From Arion vulgaris (taxonomy: Eukaryota > Mollusca > Gastropoda > Stylommatophora > Arionidae): a stretch of DNA of 64,000 bases. The DNA lies in the NCBI GenBank assembly GCA_020796225.1, contig CM036756.1, positions 45,611,363 to 45,675,362 on the forward strand. Direction: 5' to 3'. Position 1 is the first letter of the stretch; each line of letters starts with the position of its first letter. A model generated the notes under the pieces. The model was not told where the DNA came from. It did no database searches and saw nothing but the letters and a program-made list of their open reading frames with translations. The position numbers were made by a program, and so were the translations under genes. Below, in pieces: positions 22,390 through 34,270 of this stretch.

Positions 22390-22605
22390 AGTAATACAGA
22401 AATATGTAGAATAAAATAAATGACAACGCAATGAATGGATAACAAAATAAATCATGAACTAGATAAATATGTAGAGATATATAGAATAAAAGTAAAGACT
22501 ATTGACAACACATGAAAGAAGACATACAGAAATACGTAGAATAAAATGAAGGACAATGCAATGAATGGATAACAACATAACTCATGAATTACATACAAAA
22601 AATAA
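22390..22605. repeat. Diverged tandem duplication, about 131 bp apart
   Basis: ACAGAAATATGTAGAATAAA...CAATGAATGGATAACAA at about 22395 recurs as ACAGAAATACGTAGAATAAA...CAATGAATGGATAACAA at about 22527. Confidence 0.75.
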
Positions 22606-22689
22606 AGAGTAGACCTGCAGATGTAAATCCAGATGTGCTAAAAACCATGGCTCATGAAGTATATATAGAAGCAGACTCAAAGAGTCGAG

Positions 22690-23722
22690 AGAAATATAAG
22701 TATAAATACATGGCAGAATGCTGAAAATCTATCAAAAGAAAACAGAAATAATGATCCTGAACATGGCCACCCAAGAACCATTCGAACTAGAAGATAGGAT
22801 AGGATTTTATATCTAGGAAGTGTTATCAGCCACGAAGGAGGAGCTGGATCTGATATTAAAAGCATACTGAGTAAGACACAAAGTGCATTCATGACCTTTC
22901 GGAATATCTGGAAACCAACTCGATACAGCATCAGAACCAATATTAAAAATATATACAACAGCTGTGTGCTATCAACTTTACTATACGAACCAGAATGCTG
23001 GAGAAGAAAACAGAATAAATACTGAACATAGCCACCCCAACACCAATCAAACTAGAAGATAAAATCAAATAAACTGCTTTCACTTATCTTGGAAGTGTTA
23101 TCAGCCACAAAGCAAGAGTTGGATCTGACATTAAAAGCAGGCTGAGTAAGGCATGACATGCATTTGTGACCTTTTGGACAGTCTGGACATCAGCCCAATA
23201 CAGCATCAGAATCAAGATTAAAACATACCGAAGCTGTATGATGTCAATTTTACTATACTGATTAGAATGTTGGAGGATGACAGAACAGGATATGCTCAAA
23301 CTTTCTACTTTCCATACAATTTGCCTGCGAAAGGTATTAGGCGTGTTCTGGCCAAAAACTATCTCTTACCAACCTCTGTGTAGTGTCAGCAAGAGAATAT
23401 ATGAATACTATCATCCAAAAGAGATGATGGTAATGAGTCGAACATGTGATGTGGGACACACTTTGCGAAAACCTGAGGGGAATATAACAAGAAGGGTCTT
23501 TTCATGGAACCCGCAGGGACAGCGAAAGAAGGGGAGGCAGAAAAATACATGGAGATGAGATTTGGAGAGATCAACCATATAAAGAAGAGCTGGAGGAGCT
23601 GCAGGAGACAGCTAGAGATAGGAAGACTTGGCATGAGTTGGTTGAGGGCCTATGCCCCAATTTGGATTAAAAAAGCAGACAGGGAGAGAGTTGAAATTCA
23701 GTGGTCCATGACAAGCAGTTAG
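22690..23722 (+). mobile_element. RTE-like LINE 3' end with internal 265-bp duplication
   Basis: The + frames read YLGSVISHEGGAGSDIKS, LSKTQSAF and LLYEPECWR. The same segment then repeats about 265 bp later (GSVIS.K.ELDLTLKAG, AECW-like), followed by TEQDMLKLSTFHTICLRKVL, VFWPKTIS, a GQRKKGRQKNTWR block and LGMSWLRAYAP to about 23722. This is the C-terminal half of an RTE-like ORF2. Copies of the duplicated block lie at about 22733-22998 and 22999-23265, with AAGAAAACAGAA at both junctions. Multiple stops are present. Confidence 0.8.
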
Positions 23723-23726
23723 AGCT

Positions 23727-23965
23727 GTCGTGGACCAGCGTTGTCCAACGCGGTGTCTGTTATAAATTCCTTCACTCTATTTTACTCCGTCGACTTTAAT
23801 GTTCATCAGAATTTCTAGAAAAAAAAGTGTTCCTGAATAACGATATATTTTATTGTTTTTCGCAGCACTCCCATGAACACGACCTTCCCGCGTTTGCAAT
23901 TTTGTTTTCATTTGTAACTATTTCACTGCTACCTAGCTCTAATTTGTTTTTTCAATGAATCCCTA
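23727..23965. mobile_element. hAT-like end fragment (family shared with 30387-30620)
   Basis: Starts ACCAGCGTTGTCCAACG, a worn form of the hAT terminus CAGGGCTGCCCAACG seen at 30391. It then shares TTTAA..TTCATCAGAATTTC and CCTGAATAACGATA with that copy. No coding region. Confidence 0.5.
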
Positions 23966-24377
23966 TAAACAAATAACAAATCTGAACCAACTCTGCTTTG
24001 AGAGACCGGCCACCATGTGATTTTAACTTCCAAGAAGTGGAGCAGGCAGTTTCAGTCAAAGTATGAACATGGTGTTATTTATTTATCAGCGATTTTATTT
24101 GTTTTTGTAAATTGATAATTCGAATGTAGAAATAAAGAGTAGAATCAACCAATCTAAGGCAGTTTTTTGGAAAATTAAAACAAACATGTTTTGTAGTAAA
24201 AGTTTATGGTGGGATGTAGAATATAACCGCCTTATGTAGAATTAATTCTGATATACAGAAGTGGATCGTGGTCAACAAAAATAGTAAATTATTAGAAGTA
24301 TTAGAGCCTACAGAGATGTGGTTTTACATAGAAATGATGAAAATATGGACAGAAAAGGTGACAGATGATGTTCTCAT

Positions 24378-25138
24378 GAAATTATACGAAACACGTTAAA
24401 AACAAAGTACTGTAGTGCTACAAAAACAATAACAATACACAGCAACGTTTCGACCAAAAGGTCATTATCAAGCAAAGGATACAACAGAAGAATAATTTCA
24501 ATTCTTTACGACACAGAACATATAGCGTAAGACAATAAATTCTTAAAGGCCCTAAAATGAAAATCTAGACAAAAAGAAGATAAACAATACATATCGAATA
24601 CATATATAGCCTATATATATTTAACATATACACATATAGAATATGAAGCACGAGAAGAGAAAGTACTAAGAAGCATAGGAATGTAGTGGTTGAGTCCATG
24701 CGGCCGCAATGTACCATATAAAGGTATAAAACGATTCTCTAGAGCAATCATCGATCATCAGAGGAACATGATCGGATGGTTGTGACCTGGATATCGCGAG
24801 CTCCCAAATAGTCCTTTCATTCAAATGAGTGGCTACCGGGGCCACATAGCATTTGCGTATATCACGTAAGTGTTGGCCAAAACAGCCACTAAGCATTTTG
24901 CCAGTTTCGCCTATATATGCATTGTCACAAAGTTTACAAGTGATGGCGTAAATTATATTGGGCGACTCGCAAGTAAAACCAACCTCAAAAACATTCCTTT
25001 GCTTGATAAAGGCTGTTTGGTCGAAACGTTGCTCTGTATTGTTATTGTATTTTGTAAAACTACAGTACTTTGTTTTTACGTGTTCCGCCATTGCTACATA
25101 GTTTTACCGCAGTCTTCCCTTATATTGAAATTATACGA
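24378..25138 (-). mobile_element. Penelope-like element, 5'-truncated, with 12-bp target duplication
   Basis: The insertion spans 24390-25126. It is bounded by perfect direct repeats GAAATTATACGA at 24378-24389 and 25127-25138. About 90 bp at its two ends (24391-24478 and about 24998-25087) are inverted copies of each other, like the pseudo-LTRs reported for Penelope-like elements. Between them, on the minus strand, is the GIY-YIG endonuclease region. The reverse transcriptase is absent, as in a 5'-truncated copy. Confidence 0.8.
24666..25091 (-). pseudogene. Penelope-like GIY-YIG endonuclease fragment
   Basis: The 141-codon minus-strand frame reads CESPNIIYAITCKLCDNAYI, then GETGKMLSGCFGQHLRDIRK. 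This is the GIY-YIG signature of Penelope-like elements (here IYAI...AYIGET), with conserved Cys residues (C-x2-C) in ITCKLC. H and N residues follow (VATHLNE). The first 30 or so residues are translated from the inverted terminal segment, so the apparent ATG at 25091 is unlikely to be the element's original start. The frame ends at 24666. The endonuclease would nick target DNA for target-primed reverse transcription. It is non-functional without the RT. Confidence 0.75.
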
Positions 25139-27700
25139 GAACAGATCGCTTATAAATGCATCAGAAAGAAACAATCAACGTTTGTTTTGAAGAGAAGAGT
25201 AGCTTGAATACATTGTGACAACATGTAAGAAACAAAGGGAAGAGAGATTAAAGTCGACAGAGGGAACACATTATTGGCAGTTAAACATCATGACATGGCG
25301 GGAAAATATTAGAACTCAAAGCTAGATCAAAAGGCAGAGCTATGGAAGAACATGATAACCTTAAGCCAGCTGGATTGACACCTGATCATATTGATGAACT
25401 TGACGTTATAACTTAATCTTTAGATGAGAACAAAGAGTTTTTTGTAAGAACTCCAGAGAAAGAGTTTGTAATTGGTTTTTTCGGATGTTCCTAGTACTTG
25501 TACACTGTTTATTTATTGATCAACTTAATCTTTACTAATTACGAAAGATGTGGTGCAACAATTATCTTTAGTATCATGTCAATTTATAACATGGCTTCTG
25601 GCAATGAGAGGATCAGTATTGTTTTATTGAATATAAATGCACATCTGGAAGTATATTGTGTTATAGTAGCTTATCTATTAGTAAAAATAAAAAAAAAGGT
25701 AACGTAGAACGAATATTTTTTGCTATTAATAACAACTTGAATAGTGAATTTCTTATGAATTCTGAATGTCCGCTGAACACCAGGATTTCCGCACTTTGCA
25801 GTAAATATGCTGTGCCAAATTTTCTATTTATGTAAGCTGTAAGTATAATATTTTTTAACATTTAGCCAGGATTAAGGCAATTTGTATACGAATATACGAA
25901 TTGGGTGTATTTCATGCAAACATATGATGATTGTTAGAGATCAATCACATAGTTTGAACACTTGAAGAGACATGACACTATTGAGAACCATACTAGATGG
26001 ACAGGTTGAGGGTAAGCAGACGATACAATTTAGATAGAAATTGCAGCAACAACTACTAACAATAGGTCAACAGAAAAAAGAGAAAGTATCCAAAACCCAC
26101 TTTATGTTGATAGTAAATCGTATGAAAAAAATGGAGTAAAGAAAATATATTTTTTTCTCAGTGAATCTAAAACCGAGTAGTGTATAGATCAAAAAGGTTT
26201 CTTAGTATCGTTCTCGAAGAATTGTCTTGCGCCACACATAGCCCACACCCAGCAATCAACTATTCTGTCATGTTATCACTTGAAATTGAATGTTAGATGA
26301 CATCCTTTGTGTGAGCGTAGGTCAGGTCAAATGTAACTTTTTCATTTCCTAAGGCACAGATTTGAACTATATATATATATATATTTAAGTGGTCTTAGAA
26401 AACAGGATTGGATAGGGTACAAGTAAATACAATCACTTAAAAGCAGGGTCCCCTAACTATGACCTGCGGAACCTATATAATTGAATGTTATAACAAACAA
26501 TTAAAACTGATACCCGTACATAAATACTCAGTGAGCCAATACATAATAAAAAAAATACTTCAAAGAATTGATCTAATTTTTTAGGGTCATAATTGAGTAA
26601 CCGTATTGTGCTCTTAAGTACATGTATGTGAATCATGTTTTGCTATTTGGTGGTTGCAATAGAAAATGTATGTAAACAGTGGCAACCCTATGATTATCAT
26701 GACGATCTTTAAGCAAATTCAAGTCTGTGTTTGTTTGCAGAAGACAAGACTTGTCTGAAATAATATGTAAAATACATATTTAGGGAATGAGTCAGTTCTT
26801 ACGGCCTGCCTTGTGTTCAATCGAATCTGACATAATACTACAGTACACATCTGATGTGATACTCTAAAGTGGACTTTTCTGTTTGTAAAATATTACCAGT
26901 TACCCTTCTGTATATATATATGCGTCCTATTAAATAATAAGCATGCACCCTGTGTAGTTGAAAGGGAGCCAGAATGATACTGGCTAGACCTAAGGATAGA
27001 GAACCAACATGTGCAGCTTCCTGATGACTAACACTCATAAAGCTGCAGCGATTCAGGACGTGATGATCCTCTTACCATGAACATAGTAGAATATAGTAGT
27101 ACTTGACGTGACCTGCAGGCAATCTGACGACAGAACTAGCCCAGTGAATCCTACCTTTACTTTTGTATCATTGAGTAGCACATAGCGCACCGTCATCCCC
27201 CAGTGCTATGAAAGTTAGATCTGTTTCATGTCCGAGGTGGGTAGAAAAATCCACAGACACTCCAAACTCTTCAATGATTTCTATGTACAATATAAATTCT
27301 ACATTGAACCAACGGGTAAGGGCCCAAGGGCTGCTGTATCATTTAAGAAGTAGAATATTCTCACAATACAATAGTCTTCACAATACAATAATTCAGAGCT
27401 AAGATAAGCAGATCACACAGTTCTCCATTAAAAAAGTGACATTGAATCAACTAAAGTTGATTTGTGCAGACTTTCATATGTTTGATAAAACACTAACATT
27501 TTCTGCAATGTTACACATTTCTATAAGACCATGTTTATTTATTAATGAAAAGTGTTCATAATACTGATATCCCTTAACGTTTAATTTAGTTTGTGACATA
27601 ATATAACATTGTTTTCCCATATCCTGTGGTTTTCTCTCCGTATAAATGAATTCTTTTATATCTAACATTACTGGAATTCAAGTGTGACTTTCGGGAATTT
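25139..27700. other. Unassigned intronic sequence
   Basis: It holds short TA runs near 26370-26386 and 26912-26922. No gene or repeat family was recognised. Confidence 0.4.
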
Positions 27701-27821
27701 CCACTTGAACCGAGCGGTCCACTTGAACCGAGCGGTCCACTTGAACCGAGCGGTCCACTTGAACCGAGCGGTCCACTTGAACCGAGCGGTCCACTTGAAC
27801 CGAGCGGTCCACTTGAACCGA
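27701..27821. repeat. 18-bp minisatellite, 6.7 copies
   Basis: Unit CCACTTGAACCGAGCGGT repeats without a single substitution from 27701 to 27818, followed by a partial unit. The period is six codons, which explains frames open on both strands. Confidence 0.97.
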
Positions 27822-28244
27822 TTGACAATAGGAGGCTGTGACTGGCAAAACAATTTGTCGATCCAAATTTAATTTAAAATAATTTAATACATTGAAAATG
27901 TTACACATTTTTAATAATCTTGACTCGGTAATTAGCAACAATGGAAACTGTACAAAATAAATCAGGTAACAACTGGCCATGGCAATTTAAAGGTTAATTA
28001 TCTATGAATATCTGAATATCCACGAATAACCTATGGCACAGCTCAAACGAGGAAATGAAAGTAAAACTTTTCATTTTTCCCGATGTGGCATTAGGGAGTG
28101 AATCATGGACAAATGTATTATAAAAGAACATCGAATATTTTGAAACAATGTGCTACTTAAATATTGTTAGAACGTTCTGAACGAAGAATATGAAAAATGT
28201 AGACATGCCACAAGACTTGAACATCGTGAAACATTTTATAAACA
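27822..28244. other. Unassigned intronic sequence
   Basis: Nothing recognised. Confidence 0.4.
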
Positions 28245-28465
28245 ATAAAATGTATCGGATACTAAAAATATTTCGGTCACATTAACGGGACAGATCACAG
28301 AGCAATACTGGATTACACATTATTCCTGAAAGACTAGGCATATGACGACGCTGGCAAAAGGACATTAAAGAACGGGAGGAGACGGGAGAACTGGCTAGAT
28401 ATCACTCTTTCAGACTGACTGTGATGAAAGCAACATCTGCGAAGGACATGCAACATTGGGTCATG
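28245..28465 (+). mobile_element. RTE-like LINE 3' fragment
   Basis: Fragments ILKIFRSH, RRWQKDIKE and a tail resembling EGHATLGHVI match, with stops, the C-terminal layout of 16072-16615 (KYFGHIKRH, RRWLQDI, final tail). Confidence 0.55.
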
Positions 28466-28989
28466 TCATAAAACGGGATCGCACATTGCAATATGAAAGA
28501 ACAAGTTTAAGGTAATACGCTGTGTAAAACCCTCGAATAATATTGTGTGAAAAAGTGAGTTTAAACACGCATAATCCTTGCACAGGTTGATTAATTTTTT
28601 TTTCTTGATACTTGTATACTTGTCTTTGCATTGAAGGGGTGTAGTAAGAATAAGTCACATATTGCTTAGACCACAAATGCTGGCGGGACCTTAGGTCTGA
28701 CTAAACATCAACACCGCCGCATTGAAGATTACCTCTCAACTGAAACCAAAGCATTAATAAAACTGGATGAGAGGATCGATTAATTTCTGACATAATACAT
28801 CATCAAAATCACCCTTCCAGGTCACTTAGACATACTGCGGCAATGAAAATACAGCCCAGAACAACTTTGTGCATGCGATATAAATTGACAACCCAACCAA
28901 CGTGCCAACAATCAAACAATTACTTCAGAACAACTTCATGCTTAAAGCCAACGCTAAATATGCTAGAGGGGGTTGTCGTGACATTACAA

Positions 28990-29275
28990 ACGTCACGGTA
29001 AACTAATAGTCTCATCGCTTGAATCAAATTGCCGCAATTGACTGCACTTATGGATATGAGACAGCAAAACATGTACTGCTCACATGCCCAGAACTCACCT
29101 TAGAAAGAAGATAGCTTGCGTCTAGTTCATCAACAATCGTAGACATCCGATACCACACAATGGATGCAAAACAGATGCAATTTCATGAACTTGACATTGC
29201 CTGCGAAAGAGCGACAATTTCGACAACTTTATTTAACAATAACAATGCACTTTATAACGCCACGTAGAAACAGAT
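28990..29275 (+). mobile_element. I/Tad-type LINE C-terminal fragment
   Basis: The + strand reads LNQIAAIDCTYGYETAKHVL with LLTCPEL next, then later CERATI. This 'ETVxHxLxxCP' zinc-knuckle-like end lies after RNase H in several LINE clades. The segment before it (28830-28990) is too decayed to read. Confidence 0.5.
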
Positions 29276-30194
29276 TGTGACCACCTATAGTTTTTGTTTG
29301 TTGTATAAAGCAATGCACATATAAAGTTCGTAACTTTTGTTTTGCGCAATCTTAAGGCAGACCTGAAGTTAACAGAAATAGGAGAGGTAATCCTCGAGTG
29401 TCACCTGATAAGAATTCTCTGGTATCATCTACCATAGAGGAACACACACATACACAAATGAATATATAGCAAGAGGAAGAACACACATAGGGAGTCACGG
29501 CAATGAAGATAAACTTGAGAGAAATGAATACCAACTTATACAGCATATTAGACAAAGCATACCGATCTTTACATTTTCCCCCAATACCTCACTGAGGAAC
29601 AGTGGAGGAAGAGATGAAAATTTCGAGAGAGATAGAGAGCGGGTTGAAGAGTGCAATAGTTTAGTACGTTTCTCTGAAATATCTGTTTGTGCCACATTAT
29701 TGTATGTTCAACATCCAGTTTAGCTTAACCATACTGGAAGGAACACGCTTTTAACCTCATATTAGTTATTCTCTCTCCAGACAATCGAGACGTGGTTGTA
29801 CAATTTACTTGAATAAATTGCGTAGCACAAATCACATGTCATTTCAAGTTGCGACCCCTGGTTGGGAACCAATGTAATGTTACAAAAACCAAACAAATCA
29901 TTCCACTCTCTTTCACTTCTGTTTAAAAAAAAAAAAAGTCAAATACAACATTCCAATAATGGCAGTAGTTTACTTGAGTTTTATAGACAGTCCACTTTCC
30001 TTCTGGTATAGTTTTCACTAGTGTTATGTTTCTTTATATGTCAAATACATTTGATCTACATATATTTCTTATTTCTGAAATCAGAAGGAATGAAAGTAAA
30101 ATGTAAGTAGCCCAGAAACAATAAAAATATGGAACCAGGAACTAGCAGCAACAAATACACTCGCATGTTTAAGTAACGAAGTAACTACTAATAA
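29276..30194. other. Unassigned intronic sequence
   Basis: A poly-A run lies at 29926-29938. Nothing else recognised. Confidence 0.4.
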
Positions 30195-30386
30195 CTATAG
30201 CGGCGAGGATATTATGAACATGAGAAATGAAACCAGATTTGCTTTTGCAAATATAAACAACATTTGGAGTTCTTCCACGTATAGCACACAAACCACAATT
30301 TGAATATATGAAAGTTGCATACTTGCAGTACTTTTTTTAATGGATCTGAATGCTGGAGAACAACCGAAAATGAAACATCTAGACCA
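30195..30386 (+). mobile_element. RTE-like LINE fragment
   Basis: The + strand reads MNMRNETRFAFANINNIW then, after a stop, a LFLMDLNAGE / FNGSECWRTTENET pair in adjacent frames. This is the 'KARTAFxxMxxIW...GSECWRxT' block, with frameshifts. Confidence 0.6.
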
Positions 30387-30620
30387 GGGCTGCCCAACGA
30401 CGTGCTTGCGGGTCACATGGCACCCTGTGATACTGCGATACTTCTCTGACGCCCTTTTTTATTCCCCGGCTTTAACGAAAATCAGAATTTCAATAAAAAT
30501 ATGTTTCTGAATAACAGTACGATTACGATTTTTCGTAATCACAATATTTAAAATAATTAAACTCGGAGTCAGGATTATGTTTTCATCTGTTATTATTTGT
30601 TATAAATGATAACTTATTAC
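30387..30620. mobile_element. hAT-like end fragment
   Basis: Begins CAGGGCTGCCCAACG (30391), a typical hAT terminus, then a GC-rich stretch and AT-rich body. It is homologous to 23727-23965. No right terminus identified. Confidence 0.55.
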
Positions 30621-30714
30621 TAATAATACTTTATTATTATTATTATTGTTATTATTGCAATTTTCATATGGCGCCCGCATACCCAGTCATTAGTCAGATG
30701 CGCCATAATATATA

Positions 30715-30910
30715 CGAACGTAAAATATTGGTCTGACAAAATCAGCAATCACGAACTGCTCAAAAGTCGCAATCAGGAGAAAAATGTACACAGTAATAAC
30801 AAGCAGACGCTGGAGTTGATTAGGACATATACTCAGAAGCGATCTAAAGACCAAGACGAGAATTGTTAGGCAGTGGACACCCCCATCCTCCTCCTGAGGA
30901 AGACGAAAAA
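30715..30910 (+). mobile_element. RTE-like LINE 3' fragment
   Basis: The + strand reads KISNHELLKSRNQEK, then in a second frame TSRRWSWLGHILRSDLKTKT and RQWTPP. This is the 'RRWxWxGHxLRxD...WTP' block. One frameshift lies between the parts. Confidence 0.7.
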
Positions 30911-31914
30911 TAACAGTTCAAAGACGACGTGTAGGATAATAGTAGGAGTTTGGACCAGTCTTGGGGCGCCCAGTGAAGAATGTTTTCAGACCATACACTA
31001 TGGATTTTGTTGTTGCCCTACAAGACGTAACGAGGCAAGTTGGTCACTGACTTGCTTTGTCGGTTCGTGTCAAAGAAAAGAAGATGCACAAATGTACACA
31101 CGATTGCGTGTGGTGGTTTCTCATGTGGCGAATAAAAAAACACATAATTGTTTCATTAATCATTAACAATTGTGGTTGATTACATTATTTAAAACTCTGA
31201 ACATAATTTATTTGCAACTCCTTGTTGAAGAGTACATTCTAAATAGTAAATACTTACTAAAAGTGTGCGTTCTACAATGAAGTCCAGAATGGTCTTGTAT
31301 AAATCTAAACTGGGTTTTACAATTAACTAGGTCACCTAGACAATTAGGCTAGAAATTGATTGTGTTATCTGAGAATTTCACAACCCTGAGGGTAGGCGTG
31401 AAATCGTAGACCTAGTTTGAAATTCATTAATCGTCAAAAATCTATTGTACCACAGCCCAAGTTATAAGACGAGATACATGGGAAGAGAAATACATAGGAG
31501 TTATGTAAAATTGTTGTTGCAAGATACCTGAATGATTTAAAGAACATTAGAAGAGGCATATAAGAAATGGAGTGACATTTTCATACGCTTCTACATCTGC
31601 TAGTATAGGCCGAGTACCTATGAATCTCATGAGCGTTATGACGCACCTTCAGTAACTATAGTGTGCGTGTGTGTTTGAGACATGTTATATCGTGAATTAG
31701 ATGCAACGACCTGTAATGATCCATCCGAATAAAGGTGTTAAAAGAGAGATCAATGTGTAAATCTGTATACTCGTAAATGATAAATCGTGTCATTAAAGAA
31801 CACACGGACGATTCTCATGCACGAGTTGGCACATCAGACTTCCAACTTTGGAAAAGTGGATGTGAGTGTCACGTAGAAAATAAGGTTTGTGGAGATTATG
31901 ACAGTTAATGTATC
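30911..31914. other. Unassigned intronic sequence
   Basis: A (GT)-rich patch lies at 31662. No family recognised. Confidence 0.35.
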
Positions 31915-32264
31915 AACTTAAATGAAACCAAACTGGACCTGGTTAGAGTCAATTTCATTTCCCCACCACCCAGAGATGCATTTACTAGCCGATGGAGATT
32001 ATGGCGATCTTGTGGTCGAATTTGTTCTTCCTATCCCCAGTTTATAACAATTGATTTATGTTGTCGTGTTCATTTATAAATTTTGTTATCGGCCGTTTGG
32101 TCGTATACCTTGAGTTTACAAATGGTTAGTTTTTGTATGTGCATTATATATAATAATAACGACAGGGTAGACCAGTAAAACTAAATAAAAATAATATAAA
32201 AAACCAGGTTAGATAGTTTGACAAACTATAACAGCATATACTTATTACCAGATTAGCTACAACC
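31915..32264. repeat. 350-bp direct repeat, copy 1
   Basis: Nearly identical to 34271-34616 in the same orientation. The copies share ATGAAACCAAACTGGACC near the start and end at GATTAGCTACAACC. A perfect 8-bp palindrome with a one-base loop (ATAGTTTGACAAACTAT, 32213-32229) lies near the right end. No coding capacity. Confidence 0.95.
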
Positions 32265-33559
32265 TGTTGAGAAAAGAAGGACGCTGCAGTTGAAGACATA
32301 TCAATACTTCTTTTAATGGAATTGGGAATCAAACATTGCCCAATTAGAACAACTGAAGCGCGAAATGAGATGCGAGTTTAACCAGCGAGCTAGCAACCAG
32401 TAGCTATCAGCATATGTACTTTTCGCCATCTGCTGGGGTTGACAGAGTGGCCTGTCAGGAGTATTATGAAATGGATTCAGTTACTAATAATAGCAGCGTT
32501 ATTAGAATTTTATATTTAAAAACAATAATTCACCAGTATCGTTAGTTTTGTTTACTCTCGGTACAAGTCTACCATTTTGTTTTCTCGCTCGCTATGAACT
32601 CAGCTGCAGTCATAACTTTATAATATGGCGCTTTTGACTGATTTGTGTCTGAATGCTTGCTTTAATTATCTCAGATGTCCCTTGCCATTCAGGCGAGCTT
32701 CAGTGGTACTTGTAATTTAGATTCTCAAGTAAAAAGAACATTTAATTTAATTTTTAACTCGTTTTGACTTTGGTTAAAAAAAAAGAAAATACACCAGCTA
32801 TTTTGGGTTAACTAGGTCAGAGAGTTGAAGGGTGTCAAGATTGACGTTTAGATTACTGCACTTTCTTACTCTCTGTTAACAGAGCCCTCCTACAGACTTC
32901 GGTTACTGATTACTGAAGCTGTAATACACACACGACTTCATTACACGCACTTCGATCTCGCGATTTTCTGTACACCCGTAGCGCTTTCGTACGGTTTTTG
33001 GATAAAAAAAAAATCAGTTCTAAAGTTTTTTCTTAAACAAAAAACGCTGTGTCGCAGCTTTACAGCACTGCGAAATATGTGCCTTTCTGCTCGACACATC
33101 TCTTTTTCATCAAGGTATTTTGGGACCAAGTAGCCTTCTATTTTTGCTACCTGTTCACTTAGCCAGATTGCAGTCATGCAACTTTTTGAAGGTGGAGTAG
33201 GTAGGACCTTGCTGGCTCTGGTTCGTTGACACTGACTTATAGCATCCCATTCACTGCGTCGTGTTAGGTTACGTCGCTTTTCACTTTACTATATTGTGGT
33301 TTTATAGCTTAGATTTATGATTGGTTTCAGCAAGAAATATTCTTTGAATTATCCAACCTATTGCTTACACCACAGCTAATGTATTCCAATAATGCGCATC
33401 ATATACATGTGTGTGGAAGCATGTTGGGATGTGAAGATCAGAGAATTAATTAGCATTGTGAGAATTTGGATTTCGTTATTAATTAGGTTTATTAGCTATT
33501 ACCAGCAGATGTTCTACCGCCTACTTAGTTTGGGATGTCCAGAAAGGATAACAAATACA
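32265..33559. other. Sequence between the direct repeats, part 1
   Basis: It holds the dispersed repeat at 32570-32725. No retroviral-like coding region was seen. Confidence 0.4.
32570..32725. repeat. Dispersed repeat, family shared with 16725-17035
   Basis: Shares CGCTATGAACTCA, ATATGGCGCTTTTGACTGAT and CCATTCAGGCGAGCTTC with the 16725 copy. Confidence 0.45.
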
Positions 33560-33772
33560 AGCTTGTGGATTAGAACAAGACGTATTCAAATGCAGTTGGA
33601 GATTAAAGAGAGAAAATGACAATGGATTTGATACACCACCTGGGAACATAACAATGCATGCCTCTAATTGGAACCTAACAGAAAACAAAGAGTGGGGAGG
33701 CCAAAGAATAGCTGACGAAAGAACAGTAGAAGAGAAGGTCAGAGCTTCGTGCAGAAGATACTCCATAATATA
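33560..33772 (+). mobile_element. RTE-like LINE 3' fragment
   Basis: Frames include RMQLEIKERK, ASNWNLTENKEWGRPKNS and RKNSRREGQSF. This is a worn version of the 'LNWNPQGKRxxGRPKxTWRR' end. Stops lie between blocks. Confidence 0.5.
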
Positions 33773-33984
33773 AATTGGTGAAGAGCGATAGTAGCAGCTA
33801 TTTCCTTCTACTGTTCACAAAAAGATTTAGTAGTAGAGCGAGCATTGACGCTTATGAGCGTCAGAGGAAACAACTTGCTGAACTTCAAAATCAAAGATTT
33901 CTTACCATTTTAAAAATCTGCTTTTGAAAGTCTGTCTTTGAAAGTCTTAATTTCGTTTAAAATAGATCGGGTGTCAACATTCTG

Positions 33985-34262
33985 AGGTCACCAACTTTAT
34001 TCGTATATTTATCTATTTTAATTGGTTCTTTGTATCTGTGGCTTAGGGGACAGTGACTCGGTCTATTAACCCCGACGTTCGGAGTTCGAATCACGCTGCG
34101 GACAGTTTGTTTGCAAATTGTTTCGCGTTGATTGTTACAAAAGGACGATGGCACCACCCTTTCAGAAAGCAGTGGTAAACTACTGAATATAATAATGCCT
34201 GGGAAAAAAATCACAAACAGCGTTAAAAGGCTGGGGTTGATTCGCAAAGTCATGTAAAGGAT
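33985..34262 (+). mobile_element. tRNA-derived SINE (family B)
   Basis: The head has TGTGGCTTAGGGGACAGTGA (A-box-like) and GGAGTTCGAATC (a good B box) 35-40 nt later. A body of about 170 bp follows (GACGATGGCACCACCCTTTC, GTAAACTACTGAATATAATAATGCCTG). It abuts direct-repeat copy 2. Confidence 0.65.
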
Positions 34263-34270
34263 ATGCAATT

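Noticed and set aside
27586..27980. Short repeat proteins on both strands
   Set aside because: Products of the 18-bp minisatellite read in several frames.
30873..31166. 97-codon + strand frame as a host gene
   Set aside because: Begins in a frameshifted RTE-like LINE tail and shows no domain beyond it.
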